Shown here piece by piece: positions 1 to 9,716 of a stretch of DNA of 64,000 bases. The stretch is taken from positions 496,001-560,000 of the forward strand of contig JAZKJV010009784.1 in the NCBI GenBank assembly GCA_037367405.1, written 5' to 3'. The notes beneath the pieces are model-generated. The model made no database searches and was not told where the DNA came from. It saw nothing but the letters and a program-made list of their open reading frames with translations. The DNA comes from Ottelia alismoides. Taxonomy: Eukaryota; Streptophyta; Magnoliopsida; Alismatales; Hydrocharitaceae. Position 1 is the stretch's first letter. Each line of letters opens with the position of its first letter. Both the position numbers and the translations under genes were made by a program.

Positions 1-556
1 TTGTAATAGCTCTGTAGTGTCGGCGTGTGGTTGTATTTCCCCCCTTCTTTTTATCTGTGTCATTTGAATAAAACCATGGGCGAGCACCAACAAGTGTTTC
101 CCCCTCGTTTATGGATTTCAAAAAAAAGTTCCATGTCAGCCTCGATCCTTGGAATACCTCATCATCTCCTTCATCTTCTTCATCAATCCAATATCTGAAA
201 TGGGTTCTATTATTTGCGACAAATGGATCATTTTGTTTTTTAATATTGCAATCCCTCAGCTTGGCATTGAATCTGACATACACCAAACCATTTAATCGTT
301 TGAATTCATTGATGTTCCTTTTCTTTGTGTGGATCTACAAAATAATATCATTAACTACCTCATTAATGATACATAACATCTGACGTATGTGTCACCAATT
401 TTTTAGCCTTACAGCCTCAAAAGTGAACCAATCCCTTTCATAACCCAAGGAAAAAGCTAACTTTAAAACTTTCATTGCTATTTCCTTCAAATGTGGTGTT
501 TCTGTGGCATGCACTCCTTACAACTGGCCATTTTTAAGAACAAATAATCAATTATC
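1..556 (-). pseudogene. hAT transposase, C-terminal segment (segment 4 of 4)
   Basis: Read on the minus strand, this holds the end of a hAT-superfamily transposase. Around 426-520 it reads PHLKEIAMKVL..., matching the family's PxLQKLAxxVLS block. Around 260-336 it reads HTKKRN...RLNGLVYVRFN, the start of the hAT C-terminal dimerisation region. An acidic tail and an FQG..LTW motif follow, and the frame runs off the left edge. In-frame stops (for example after ...VRLKNW) show it is dead. It continues the segments at 9717-11160, 7433-7534 and 5488-5655, cut off here by the copia insertion at 562. The plus-strand 90-aa reading frame at 111-383 is only its antisense shadow. Confidence 0.75.
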
Positions 557-561
557 GTTAA

Positions 562-709
562 TGTAGAGGTTTACGTTATGTTATGATGTACCGTTACGTA
601 TTTCTTATTTACCTCATGTACGTCTATGTAATTTACCCAAGGGTTTTCTCTCTATATAAGAGACCATATGGCTCTATGGAATAATACAACTGAGTATTTG
701 ACTCTGACA
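562..709 (+). repeat. 5' LTR of copia-1
   Basis: Begins TGTAGAGG and ends CTGACA. It contains the core promoter TATATAA at 653-659 within CTCTATATAAGAGA, a block shared by every short copia LTR in this window, and a downstream AATAATA that may serve in 3'-end formation. The promoter role is inferred from position and family knowledge. Confidence 0.93.
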
Positions 710-721
710 TAGTATCAGAGC
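710..721 (+). other. Primer-binding site of copia-1
   Basis: TAGTATCAGAGC directly follows the LTR. It matches the plant initiator-tRNA-Met site TGGTATCAGAGC with one mismatch (G to A at the second base). Sibling elements at 30025, 44722 and 40555 keep the consensus. Confidence 0.85.
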
Positions 722-1127
722 CAAAACCCTAATCTAGGGTTTTCTTTCCACCCCCTCCCTCCCCCTCCCCCTCCGGTTCGGCCGTCGCCCACCTCCTCTC
801 TTCAAGCCGCTGCCGCCGGCAGCCGGGAACCCCTCCCGACTCCTCCCCTCTCCCACCGTCGCCCACAGCCGAGGCCCCCCGCCCCCGCCTTCTTCTCCAG
901 CCGCGGCCCTCTCCCACCGCCGCTGAGGCCTCCCTCTCCCGCCGGGGCTGAAGTAGCCCTCCCTCGGGCTCCTCTTCCTCGTCGGTCGGCACTTCTTCAT
1001 CTATGGGTTCAAGTGCATAAAGTCTACATATGCACTTGAATCCAATCTAGTCTTTGTAGACAAACGTTCCTTTGTCTATCATCCCAAGGTCTTCTTCTCC
1101 GACAACACGTCAGACCAAAAGGTTGAT
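722..1127 (+). other. GC-rich untranslated leader of copia-1
   Basis: About 400 bp between primer site and gag start; 760-990 is strongly C-rich on the plus strand. Two overlapping minus-strand reading frames of 87 and 88 aa arise only because GC-rich DNA lacks stops. The leader of copia-12 (60797-61308, opposite strand) is similarly GC-rich, so this looks like a family trait. Packaging signals would be expected here but cannot be seen. Confidence 0.7.
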
Positions 1128-4100
1128 ATGCCCTCCATAGGTGCCTTTAAATGTTCGGCACCAATAGTCAAAATGGACGGGACGAACTACGAACATTGGG
1201 CTATACAGTTCCTGAGTCTTATGAAGTCATGCGGTAAGAAGCACATTCTTACCAAAGATGAGCCGGCAGAGAAGACGGGGATATATGCCTCATGGGAGGC
1301 TGATGACACGTATGCCAAGGTCTGGCTGTCAGGGACGCTCACGATGGAGATTGCCAATGACGTCCTCCATCAACCCACCGCTAAGGCGATGCGGGATATT
1401 TTGGCTACTACATATTCTCAAGTGCGGAACGAGACTACGATGCTGCAGTTGCAACATGATATTTTTACCATGAAGCAAAATGGGCGACCTCTTCACTCTC
1501 TGTACACGTCCCTACGAGGGATGTTCGAGAAATTATATAGCACCATCCCGCTCACAGCGACCCCAGAGCAGCAAAAGACGTTTCGCAATGCCACTATGGT
1601 AGGCGTATTACGTGCTGACCTTGATCCGGAGTATGAGGCAGCCCGCTCTCAGATCCTCGCTGACGCCACTATTCCTCCGATGGAGGAAGTCTACAGGAGG
1701 CTCAGTTGTATCTTTGTTCCCTCCAGCGCAGTGACTCCACCTCCTTCGGCAATGACGGTTTCCAGAGGACGAGTTAGCTCGTCTTCATTTCGTGGTCGTG
1801 GAGGTAGCACACATGGCCGAGGAGGTCGTATGCGTTCAACGTGCTCATTCTGTCGTCGCACTAGTCATTCAAAGGATACATTCTATTCCAAGCATGGATT
1901 TCCTCCTTCGGCATGTGTAGCTGATCATGTTCAGGCTCCGTCAATATCTACTCCAGATCACAGGTTCGAGGAGCTTGTGGCACGGCTTCGTGACATTATG
2001 TCACAGTCATCGTCAGATGCTGCTGATACATCTGACGTTGCGGCTTCTGCGTCAGCTAGTACCTCTGCTACTGCCAGTACCTCAGGTAGTAGTTCTGCAT
2101 TTCGTGATAACCACGATCTATCAGGTTGGATTGTCGACTCTGGAGCCACCCATCATCTCTGCCGTGACAGAGATATACTGCAGTCCTACAGAATATTCAG
2201 TCTGGTCGTTCCGTGCTCATAGCTGATGGCACTCATTCCCCTATTGTGGTCAGGGGGAGACTTCCTTATTACCCTCCATGCACTTACAGAATGTTTTACA
2301 TGCACATGAGTTCTCCATAAATTTATTATCAATTAGTCATATTACAAAAGATTTGTACTGTCGTGCTATATTTGACCCATCTTCTGTCATTTTTCAGGAC
2401 ATACTAACGGGCAGGGTGATTGGCTGTGGTTCTGAGCATAATGGCCTCTATCGTCTAGTACGGAATTCCTATGCTGGCGTCTCACTTCACTCTCAGGGAT
2501 TCGTTTCTCCGTATACATGGCATCTTTGCTTTGGTCACCTTCCGCTCCAGAAGATGCGTCACCTCCTGCCACAGATCTCTCCGAATTCTTCATTTCGTTG
2601 TGAAGCTTGTCAGTTAGGGAAGCATCATTGTTCTACCTTCTCTGGTCGTTAGGGTCGGAGCAGTCGCTCCCCATTTGAGTTATTTCATATAGATATTTGG
2701 GGTCCTAGTCGTGTCCCGGATCATCAGGGACACAGGTTTTATCTCGTTGTGGTTGATGATTTCTCTCGTGTCTCTTGGATTTTTCTTAAGAATAAATCTG
2801 AAGTAGGAATTGTTATCAAAAATCTTATCAATGAAGTGCAGAATGTTTTTTTGTCTACTGTAAATATGTGCGCACGGATAATGCATTGGAATTCTGCACT
2901 CGTTCTCTTGCTCAGTTTCTTTCCTCTAAGGGCATTATTCACCAAACTACCTATGCTTACACATCTCAACAAAATGGTGTCGCGGAGAGGAAACATTGGC
3001 ACTTTCTTGATATTGCTCGCACAGTAATTATTCAAAGTTGTGCACCGTTAGCTTTTTGGGGAGATGCTATACTTACAGCATGCTATCTGGTTAATCGTAT
3101 GCCTTCTTCCGTTCTTGGGGAAAAAGCTCCAATCTCTGTTCTCTTTCCTGATAAGGACATGTTTTCACTTACCCCTGCCTTTGTTCACCGCTTGTCTCCA
3201 GGACTTGACAAGCTCTCTCCTAGAGCTGTTAAGTGCGTATTTGTAGGTTACTCTTGGACACAAAAAGGATATCGCTGCTATGACCCTATTAACGACAAGT
3301 ACTATGTTAGTGCTGACGTTACATTTTTTGAGCCAGTTATGTACTTCTCCCCTGCAGGTGACAGGTTGGTTTCCTCCACATCTCCGGATGATAATGTCTA
3401 TGTTCCTCTACCTCCAAGTCTGGGTCAATCTGAGTCCACTACACCACCACCACCACCACCACCCCCGCCTCCATATCATCCCATTCCATCATTCCCTAAG
3501 TTCTACACAAGGCGGTCAGGGCCTGCTCAAGCTACACGTCAACCATGCAGCACGCCTCAGGTATCCTCCGATGCTATCACTAATGATGGGTTAGATAATG
3601 TACCGTTGCAGGAATCTTTGCTACAGGGGGAGGATCCGTCAGTCAGTACAGTGGATAATGATCTTGATCGTCCTATTGCTCATAGGAAGCAGAAGAGGCA
3701 ATGTGCGTCCTATCCTCTTGCGTCTCAAGTGTCTTTTCATCGTCTTACTGGTGATTTCCAGAGATTTACAGTAGCTGTCTCGACGGTTGAGATCCCACGG
3801 ACTTATCAAGAGGCCATGAAGATTGATAGCTGGCGTTTAGTTATGGAGGAGGAGATTCGTGCCTTACAGTCTCGAGGGACTTGGTCCCTAGTTCCTATTC
3901 CTCCTGGTGCTTCTGTGGTTAGTAGCAAATGAGTGTTCACAGTTAAATATCATGCAGATGGCCGTCTAGATTGGTACAAGGCCAGACTTGTTGCACGGGG
4001 CTTCACCCAAACCTATGGGGTAGACTATTTGGATACATTTTCACCAGTGGCTCGACACTCGACGCTTCACATTCTACTATCTGTTGCTGTGGTACGTGAT

Positions 4101-5325
4101 TGGCCCATTTTTGAACTTGATGTCAAGAATGCATTCTTGTATGGTGAACTACAGGAGGAAGTCTACATGCAGCAGCCAGCAGGTTTTACTGCTGAGGGGG
4201 AGACTCACATGGTGTGTAGACTTCATAAGGCAATCTATGGCCTTAAACAAAGTCCAAGGGCATGGTTCCAAAAGCTTTCCCAGCTGATTGAACGACAGGG
4301 GTTCAAAAGATCAAATACGGACCACTCGTTGTTTATCCAGAAGACTCCCAGAGGTACAGTTGTCGTCATGATATATGTTGATGATATTATGGTTACAGGA
4401 GATGATGCTCAAGGAATCGAGATGACTAAATCTCTTTTGGGAAGTCAGTTTATTACGAAGGATCTTGGTACAATACGATATTTTCTGGGGATAGAGTTTG
4501 CGAGAAATGCACAAGGAATGGTAATGACCCAAAGAAAATATGTCACAAACTTGCTAGTTGAAACATGAATGGTTGGATGCAGACCGTCGAGTACTCCTAT
4601 GGACCCAAGTATGAGACTATGCGACAATGATACTGAAGAGGTGGGCAAAAGAAGATACAGAGATGGTGGGCAAGCTTCTATACATCACCATAACTCGACC
4701 AGATATTGCTTTTGCAGTAAACCGGGTGAGTCAATTTATGGAGCAGCCTAGGCAAGTCCATATGGAAGCCCTGTATATGATATTTAAATACCTAAAGTCT
4801 TCTCCAGGCACATGTTTGTTATTTAGAAAGGACACAGATCTGTCCATTTCCGCTTGTGCAGACGCAGACTATGCAGGGTGCCCAAAGGATCGTAAGTCTA
4901 CTTCAGGATTTGCTATCTTTATAGGAAGCTCTTTGGTTTCTTGGAAAAGCAAGAAACAAACTGTTGTGGCTAGATCCAGTGCTAAATCCGAATATAGAGC
5001 CATGGCACAAGCAAGCACAGAAATGATGTGGGTTCGAGCAGTCTTGGAAGATTTGAATGTAAATGTCTCTTTACCCATGCAGCTTCAATGTGACAACCAG
5101 GCAGCATTGTTCATTGCCAATAATCCAGCTTTTCATGAAAGAACAAAGCACATCGAGGTAGATTGTCACTACACTAGAGACATGATCCAGAAGGGCATGA
5201 TTTCCACTTCACACGTCAATTCAGAGGACCAGACTGCTGATATATTTACCAAGCCCTTGCTCAGAGGACCTTTCCAGAGATGTTCTTCCAAGCTGAGCAT
5301 GATTCATATCTATGCTCCATCTTGA
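1128..5325 (+). pseudogene. copia-1 gag-pol polyprotein, frameshifted
   Basis: Gag (from ATG at 1128) is a UBN2-type capsid. Its zinc knuckle at 1842-1883 reads CSFC...H...F, so the last cysteine is lost. Protease shows the DSGA catalytic motif at 2136-2147. Integrase has an HHCC finger near 2519-2625, catalytic Asp codons at 2692 and 2877, and Glu at 2985. Reverse transcriptase has YVDD at 4374-4385, and RNase H lies near 4850-5250 ending in ...ADIFTKPL. The frame is broken by shifts near 2195-2265, 2865 and 4660 and by stops at 2650, 3930 (TGG to TGA) and 4566. A proline run near 3440-3475 marks the integrase-RT linker. It cannot make a full polyprotein. Confidence 0.92.
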
Positions 5326-5332
5326 GGGGGAG
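5322..5332 (+). other. Polypurine tract of copia-1
   Basis: TTGAGGGGGAG sits directly before the 3' LTR. The same sequence precedes the 3' LTR of copia-7 (49362-49372). Confidence 0.85.
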
Positions 5333-5482
5333 TGTAGAGGTTTACGTTATGTTATGATGTACCGTTACGTATTTCTTATTTACCTCATGTACGTCTATGT
5401 AATTTAACCAAGGGTTTTCTCTCTATATAAGAGATCCTAGGGCTCTATGGAATAAAACAACTGAGTATTTTTGACTCTGACA
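5333..5482 (+). repeat. 3' LTR of copia-1
   Basis: 150 bp, TGTAGAGG...CTGACA. It matches the 5' LTR except for roughly five substitutions and a 2-nt T insertion in the terminal ATTTTTG. It is followed by the target duplication GTTAA. Confidence 0.93.
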
Positions 5483-5487
5483 GTTAA

Positions 5488-5655
5488 ATATATAAGTCTA
5501 TGACTTCTAGTGAGAATTTATACATGGATTGAAATCACCATCGATCAATGATTGACCTCTGTCTGACAGCCAAAGATTTGTCAAATAATCCTTGTGCCCC
5601 TTCATATAAAGGCAACTCCTTCCTAGTGATGATATCTTGGATCTCTAAATTAGGA
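5488..5655 (-). pseudogene. hAT transposase segment 3 of 4
   Basis: On the minus strand this continues the hAT coding sequence after the Mutator-like element: ...YPNLE, then KELPLYEGAQGLF, KSLAVRQ and DRW, corresponding to the hAT stretch ending in the W(W) motif before the C-terminal dimerisation domain. The TGG Trp codon is followed by TGA where a second Trp is usual. If the Mutator-like element and one duplication copy are removed, the frame joins 7433-7534 without a shift at the junction. The copia-1 insertion interrupts it on the left. Confidence 0.75.
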
Positions 5656-5664
5656 TAGAAAATA

Positions 5665-5845
5665 GGGTAATTTACAATTTAGGTCCCCATCTATGAGCTT
5701 GATCCCAGAATGGGTCCCAATCTTTAATTCGTAACGAATAAGGCCCCAGGTTCGTTTAGAAAACGACAAAAGAGTATGCTGTCAGAAAGTTTGGATCACT
5801 TGACGAAAAAGCCCTTGAAGCCAAATGTTTTTCCAAAATCCTTTT
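5665..5845 (+). repeat. Left terminal inverted repeat of the Pack-MULE
   Basis: Aligns by eye with the reverse complement of 7245-7423 over nearly its whole length, with scattered substitutions and short gaps. The inner boundary is approximate. Confidence 0.88.
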
Positions 5846-6434
5846 CCTTTCTATGTCTCCTGCTCCAGTCATGACCCCACCTTCCTTCTCTTGTACCCAC
5901 CCACGATGTTCTCGTCCTCTCACCTCCTTTCTCCGTCAAGTGCCTCCCGTTCGCACAACACCCCCTCCCCTGCTCTCCTCCGATGCTGCAACACCTACAA
6001 CCTTGGTGGGCTCCTTCCATCCCTAGCTGCACACCCCTAGTCGTATCTACTTCTACGCAACAACACACCCCGAGATGCTACCGCCACTACCACATCACAC
6101 CAATCCCTCCTACGGTCCTACCCCTCTGTTTGCATATATACATCATCACTATCCATTCCAATTTCAAAACAATGGTTATTTGTCACCCCGTTTAACTCCA
6201 ACTCACCTGAGATTTCTCGACTGTGCAGTCCAAACAAATGTGCACCTAAATCTTCCCCTTTGTTATGTATAATTCCATACAAACCCAACTTAAAAATAGC
6301 ACAAGACATCTTCACCATTACTCACATCACCATCTCATGCATGCAACTGCACTCCACGTCCCAAACCTCGATTAAGCACTAATTCGATTCTCTCCAATGA
6401 CCCAAACAACTCCTCTCCCTCTTTCTCCTCTTCG

Positions 6435-6985
6435 ATGGGATCTCCGAAGCTCATGTTCATAAGGACCACAAGTTTCAGTCTGTCAACGAGAGCGAGGCCA
6501 ACTTCTACCTGCTCGAATGCATGGCCGACTACTGCCTCACCTCTTCCCTCGGCTCCAACATGTTCAACCTCATTTGGTTCAATGCCACCCGGACCAGTTC
6601 TACCTTGGCCAGCATGTGGGCATCCCCCGATCTGAGTCCCCCTTCCGCATCATCTAGGAGGCCAAGTTCGACATGAGCCGGTGCTACAATATTGTATGTA
6701 CTAATCTTGCAGGTACACCTCTGCTGTCCACCGTGACCTTCAACTTGATGTTCTCCATCCTGCGACTGGAGATGGATGGCAACATCATCATGTACTCGTA
6801 CTATGACCAGTTGTACACCCAGTCGGGTATGGAAGAAGACATATTGATTCTTCGTGAATGGTGTTGATTACCCCCAATCTACCGACGTGCAACTTGTCGA
6901 GCAAGTGCAGGGGTTTGGGGCTGTGCGAGGATGGGATGTGCGTGGGTTGCCGACAGTGAAGGGAACGGGTGTGATGAAGCAAAAG
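6435..6985 (+). pseudogene. Captured EP1-like (bulb-type lectin / S-locus glycoprotein-like) gene fragments
   Basis: Several plus-strand frames hold pieces typical of plant EP1-like secreted glycoproteins, in the family's order. They are FQSVNE with a following FNLIWFNATR (compare FKYVNEGE and FQLCFYNTT), PRSESPFRII (compare RRSES), LRLEMDGNIIMYSYYD (compare LRLDPDGNL..YTYYD) and, near 6925, GLCEDGMCVGC (compare FGLCEDGMCVAC). They lie in different frames with stops between, so no protein is made. Intron-like sequence may remain near 6690-6715. The fragments sit wholly inside the Mutator inverted repeats, implying capture. Identification is from remembered family motifs. Confidence 0.65.
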
Positions 6986-7244
6986 CAATTGTATCCCATT
7001 GGTTTGTTCTTGTATGGGCAGTGGTGGTACTAGTACGGGGAGCCGACCTGCGTGGAAGGAGAGGCGAATTGGGGTGTGTTGTACGTGGAAGGAGCCTAGT
7101 GAGGTCCTGTGTGTTGCAGCGTCGGAGGAGATTGGGGGGAGGGTTGCTAATGCCAAGGGGAGGGTGGGAGGGTTAATTCCTCGCGGGTACGTGCAAGAGA
7201 AGGAATATTAAGTGAAGAGGATTCATGCTGGAGCATGAGAGATA

Positions 7245-7423
7245 GAAGGGGAAAGTTTTTTGAAAAAAATCAAGGGCTTTCTCGTCAAGTGATCTAAAAT
7301 TTCTGATGTCATCCTCTTTTGTCATTTTCTTAGCAGACCTGGGATCCTTTTCGTTACAAATTAAAGATTAGGACCCATATTGGGATCAAACTCATAGATG
7401 GGGACTCAAATTGTAAATTACTC
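7245..7423 (-). repeat. Right terminal inverted repeat of the Pack-MULE
   Basis: Reverse-complement partner of 5665-5845; outer end ...GTAAATTACTC followed by the duplication TAGAAAATA. Confidence 0.88.
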
Positions 7424-7432
7424 TAGAAAATA

Positions 7433-7534
7433 TCCATACAATCTAAGAATCTATTTAGAGAAAGACCCTCCCTCTAGATTTGAGCAATGTCCCTATAAAC
7501 GAAATATGGATTCAAAAAATACGTAGCAAGGTGG
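7433..7534 (-). pseudogene. hAT transposase segment 2 of 4
   Basis: About 34 codons on the minus strand include TPLHLATYFLNPYFVYRDIA (joined across the LTR-element site), the hAT motif PLHxAAYFLNPxF. A stop (TAG) follows AQI. It is trapped between the Pack-MULE on the left and the LTR element on the right. Confidence 0.78.
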
Positions 7535-7539
7535 AGGGG

Positions 7540-8032
7540 TGATGCAGCACAAAATTAACATATAGGGCTTGAATTTTATCCATTCATTTTATTTACGTTT
7601 TGAGTCGTTGCATTTTTTATTTAAATAAAGAGATCGCGTGTGATCTCGAAATTAGTTAGTTAATTTTAAATTTGAATTTCGAATTTTGAATTAGAGTCAA
7701 ATTAGGATAATGTAGATTTGAATCTCGATTCAATTAAGATCGAGTCAAATTTTATTTTTGATTCACTTTCTGTTTTTGTAATTCCACCTCTACTATATAA
7801 AGAGGTTGGTAGTCTAGTGTAAGGGAACAATTCAGATTTTATGAAAATTGAGATTCATCTCTCTTTATCTCTTTCTCTCGGTGTGTTTCTCTCTCTTTCT
7901 CTCAGCGCATTCTTTGCGATTCCTCTCCAAAATCTTGCGCAACCGGCGCGTTCTCCTTCTTCCTCTCCTCTCTAAATTTCTTCCACCATTAAAATTATAT
8001 TTCCACCGATTGCAAATCTTCCATCTGCATCA
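7540..8032 (+). repeat. 5' LTR of the non-autonomous LTR element
   Basis: TGATGCAG...CTGCATCA; the TATA-like box CTATATAAAG is near 7792. An internal CGCGTGTGATCTCG stretch is the only GC-rich part of an AT-rich repeat. Confidence 0.92.
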
Positions 8033-9215
8033 TTTGGTATCAGAGCATGGTAGTCGAATCGTTCTTACGATTCAACGATTATGTCGACTATTGGAGGATG
8101 CAATTCAACTTGAGTCGTCTATCTCATGGCAAGCATTCACGTACGCGTCAACAAAAGTTTAAGCAATGCCTTATATCAAGCGTTAAGGTACAAGCATGAC
8201 TGGACACAACATTCGATGAAGATTCATACGACAACGACAAAAATCAGATCGATGAAGCTGTTGTGCAACCCATTTTTGATAAAAAAACGAAGGTATTTTC
8301 ATTCTAGATGAAGACTTATTTGATACAACTATTGTGTAAGAAGAAAAGGAGGACCAAGGGCCCATCTTCGACGAAGATCCTGCGGATGAAGAATATGAAT
8401 TATTGGATTTTCTCGCGGCTGCGCTTGCTGTCTAGGAAGACATGGAACCAATATACGAAGAAAACGTCATGGGAGAGATTGCTAATCTCCCTGCGATGAC
8501 CCTTTCCATCGTAGCCCAGAAAGCACGTGCTTCCCTGCTGTCACCACCAACTACGTAAGGTTTGACCGCAATGCAACCACAAGCCGAATGACCCCCACCT
8601 GTGTGTTGCCGCTGCCAATCACGAAGTGCTTCTCCTGCTAGACGCAACACACGCGAAACCTGCGCAGCATCTGTTCACTGTTTTCACAATGAGTGGGATC
8701 GCCCCTACGGTTATTGCCACCTTCCCTCCGCGCAAGGCTTGGGCAAGCACGACTAGAGGTGTGCACGACTCCTCCCAGCAAAATGCGACAGCACCTCAGG
8801 ACGAACTCGAAGTCGCCGATCCACGCGCCACCTGCACCGCCAGCAGCTTCCACCCCCGTGTCGTCGTTGTATCTCAAGGGGAAAAGAAACCCTAGTCTGG
8901 TACTCCTCTCTAAGGGGATCAAAATCCCATCGTATTTGGGATTGGAGATTGATTGGGAACATTTTCAGGAAGACCCCTCCTACAAAATTACTTTATCAAA
9001 AGGTGAGCAGAAGCCAACATATGGGTGGATGATATTTTAAGTGAAGGGGTAGAACAATTGCAACCATACCCCTCAGTTGAAAGAAATTACAAACATAACG
9101 TGGAAAAAGATCAAAATTGGGGTTATATACTCAACCAATCCAGATGAAATACTTCACCGACGGAACGAAGTTCAAGCAATTTGTCAGGAGGCGAATTTTT
9201 CAAGCGGAGGAGAAT
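8033..9215 (+). other. Interior of the non-autonomous LTR element
   Basis: Carries the primer site (8035-8046) and purine tract (about 9204-9214). Reading frames up to 115 aa occur, none recognisable. The first codons after the primer site (from about 8047) could be a decayed gag start, but nothing confirms it. Confidence 0.6.
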
Positions 9216-9711
9216 TGATGCAGCACAAAATTAACATACATGGCTTGAATTTTATCCGTTCATTTTATTTACGTTGTGAGTCGTTGAATTTTTTTTAAAT
9301 AAAGAGATCGCGTGTGATCTCGAAATTAGTCAGTTAATTTTAAATTTGAATTTCGAATTTTGAATTAGAGTCAAATTAGGATAATGTAGATTTGAATCTC
9401 GATTCAAATCAATTAAGATCGAATCAGATTTTATTTTTGATTCACTTTTTATTTTTGTAATTCCACCTCTACTATATAAAGTGGTTGGTAGCCTAGTGTA
9501 AGGGAACTATTCACATTTTATGAAAATTGAGATTCATCTCTCTTTATCTCTTTCTCTCGGTGTGTTTCTCTCTCTTTCTCTTGACACATTCTCTGCGATT
9601 CCTCTCCAAAATCTCGCGCAACCGGTGCGTTCTCATTCTTCCTCTCCTCTTTAAATTTCTCCCACCATTAAAATTATATTTCCACCGGTTGCAAATCTTC
9701 TATCTGCATCA
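9216..9711 (+). repeat. 3' LTR of the non-autonomous LTR element
   Basis: 496 bp, same termini as the 5' copy, followed by the duplication AGGGG. It has a small AATC insertion relative to the 5' copy near 9405. Confidence 0.92.
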
Positions 9712-9716
9712 AGGGG

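Larger units (their letters stand above)
562..5482 (+). mobile_element. Ty1-copia LTR retrotransposon, complete but defective (copia-1)
   Basis: A full-length element of 4,921 bp bounded by LTRs of 148 and 150 bp, both TG...CA, and by a perfect 5-bp target duplication GTTAA at 557-561 and 5483-5487. The order is LTR, primer-binding site, GC-rich leader, gag, protease, integrase, reverse transcriptase, RNase H, polypurine tract, LTR, which defines Ty1-copia. By eye the LTRs differ by about five substitutions and one 2-nt gap, so insertion is old but not ancient. Short LTRs, one gag-pol frame and an initiator-Met-type primer site suggest an Ivana/Oryco- or Ale-like lineage, but that is a guess. 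It lies inside a hAT transposase pseudogene. Confidence 0.95.
5665..7423. mobile_element. Non-autonomous Mutator-like element carrying host gene pieces (Pack-MULE)
   Basis: A 1,759-bp element with long terminal inverted repeats of about 180 bp (left starts GGGTAATTTACAATTT, right in reverse GAGTAATTTACAATTT). It is flanked by a perfect 9-bp duplication TAGAAAATA at 5656-5664 and 7424-7432; 9-bp duplications with long inverted repeats are the Mutator hallmark. No MuDR transposase is encoded. The interior (6435-6985) resembles an EP1-like bulb-lectin glycoprotein gene, making this a Pack-MULE. It is inserted in the hAT pseudogene. Mutations in both inverted repeats argue against very recent movement. 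Confidence 0.92.
7540..9711 (+). mobile_element. Non-autonomous LTR retrotransposon (LARD/TRIM-like)
   Basis: Two direct repeats of 493 and 496 bp flank a 1,183-bp interior, with a perfect 5-bp duplication AGGGG at 7535-7539 and 9712-9716. The LTRs begin TGATGCAG and end CTGCATCA, an 8-bp terminal inverted repeat. A consensus initiator-Met primer site TGGTATCAGAGC lies at 8035-8046, and a purine tract GCGGAGGAGAA ends just before the 3' LTR. The interior has no recognisable reverse transcriptase, integrase or gag, so mobility must have depended on another element. LTR divergence by eye is roughly 6%. It sits in the hAT coding sequence. Confidence 0.93.

Noticed and set aside
729..1000. Two overlapping minus-strand frames of about 88 aa rich in Arg, Gly and Glu
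   Set aside because: They lie in the GC-rich leader of copia-1 where stops are rare; no motif or conservation supports coding.
3280..3594. His-rich 104-aa frame (HHHHHHHH)
   Set aside because: Out-of-frame reading of the CCACCACCA proline run in the copia-1 integrase-RT linker.
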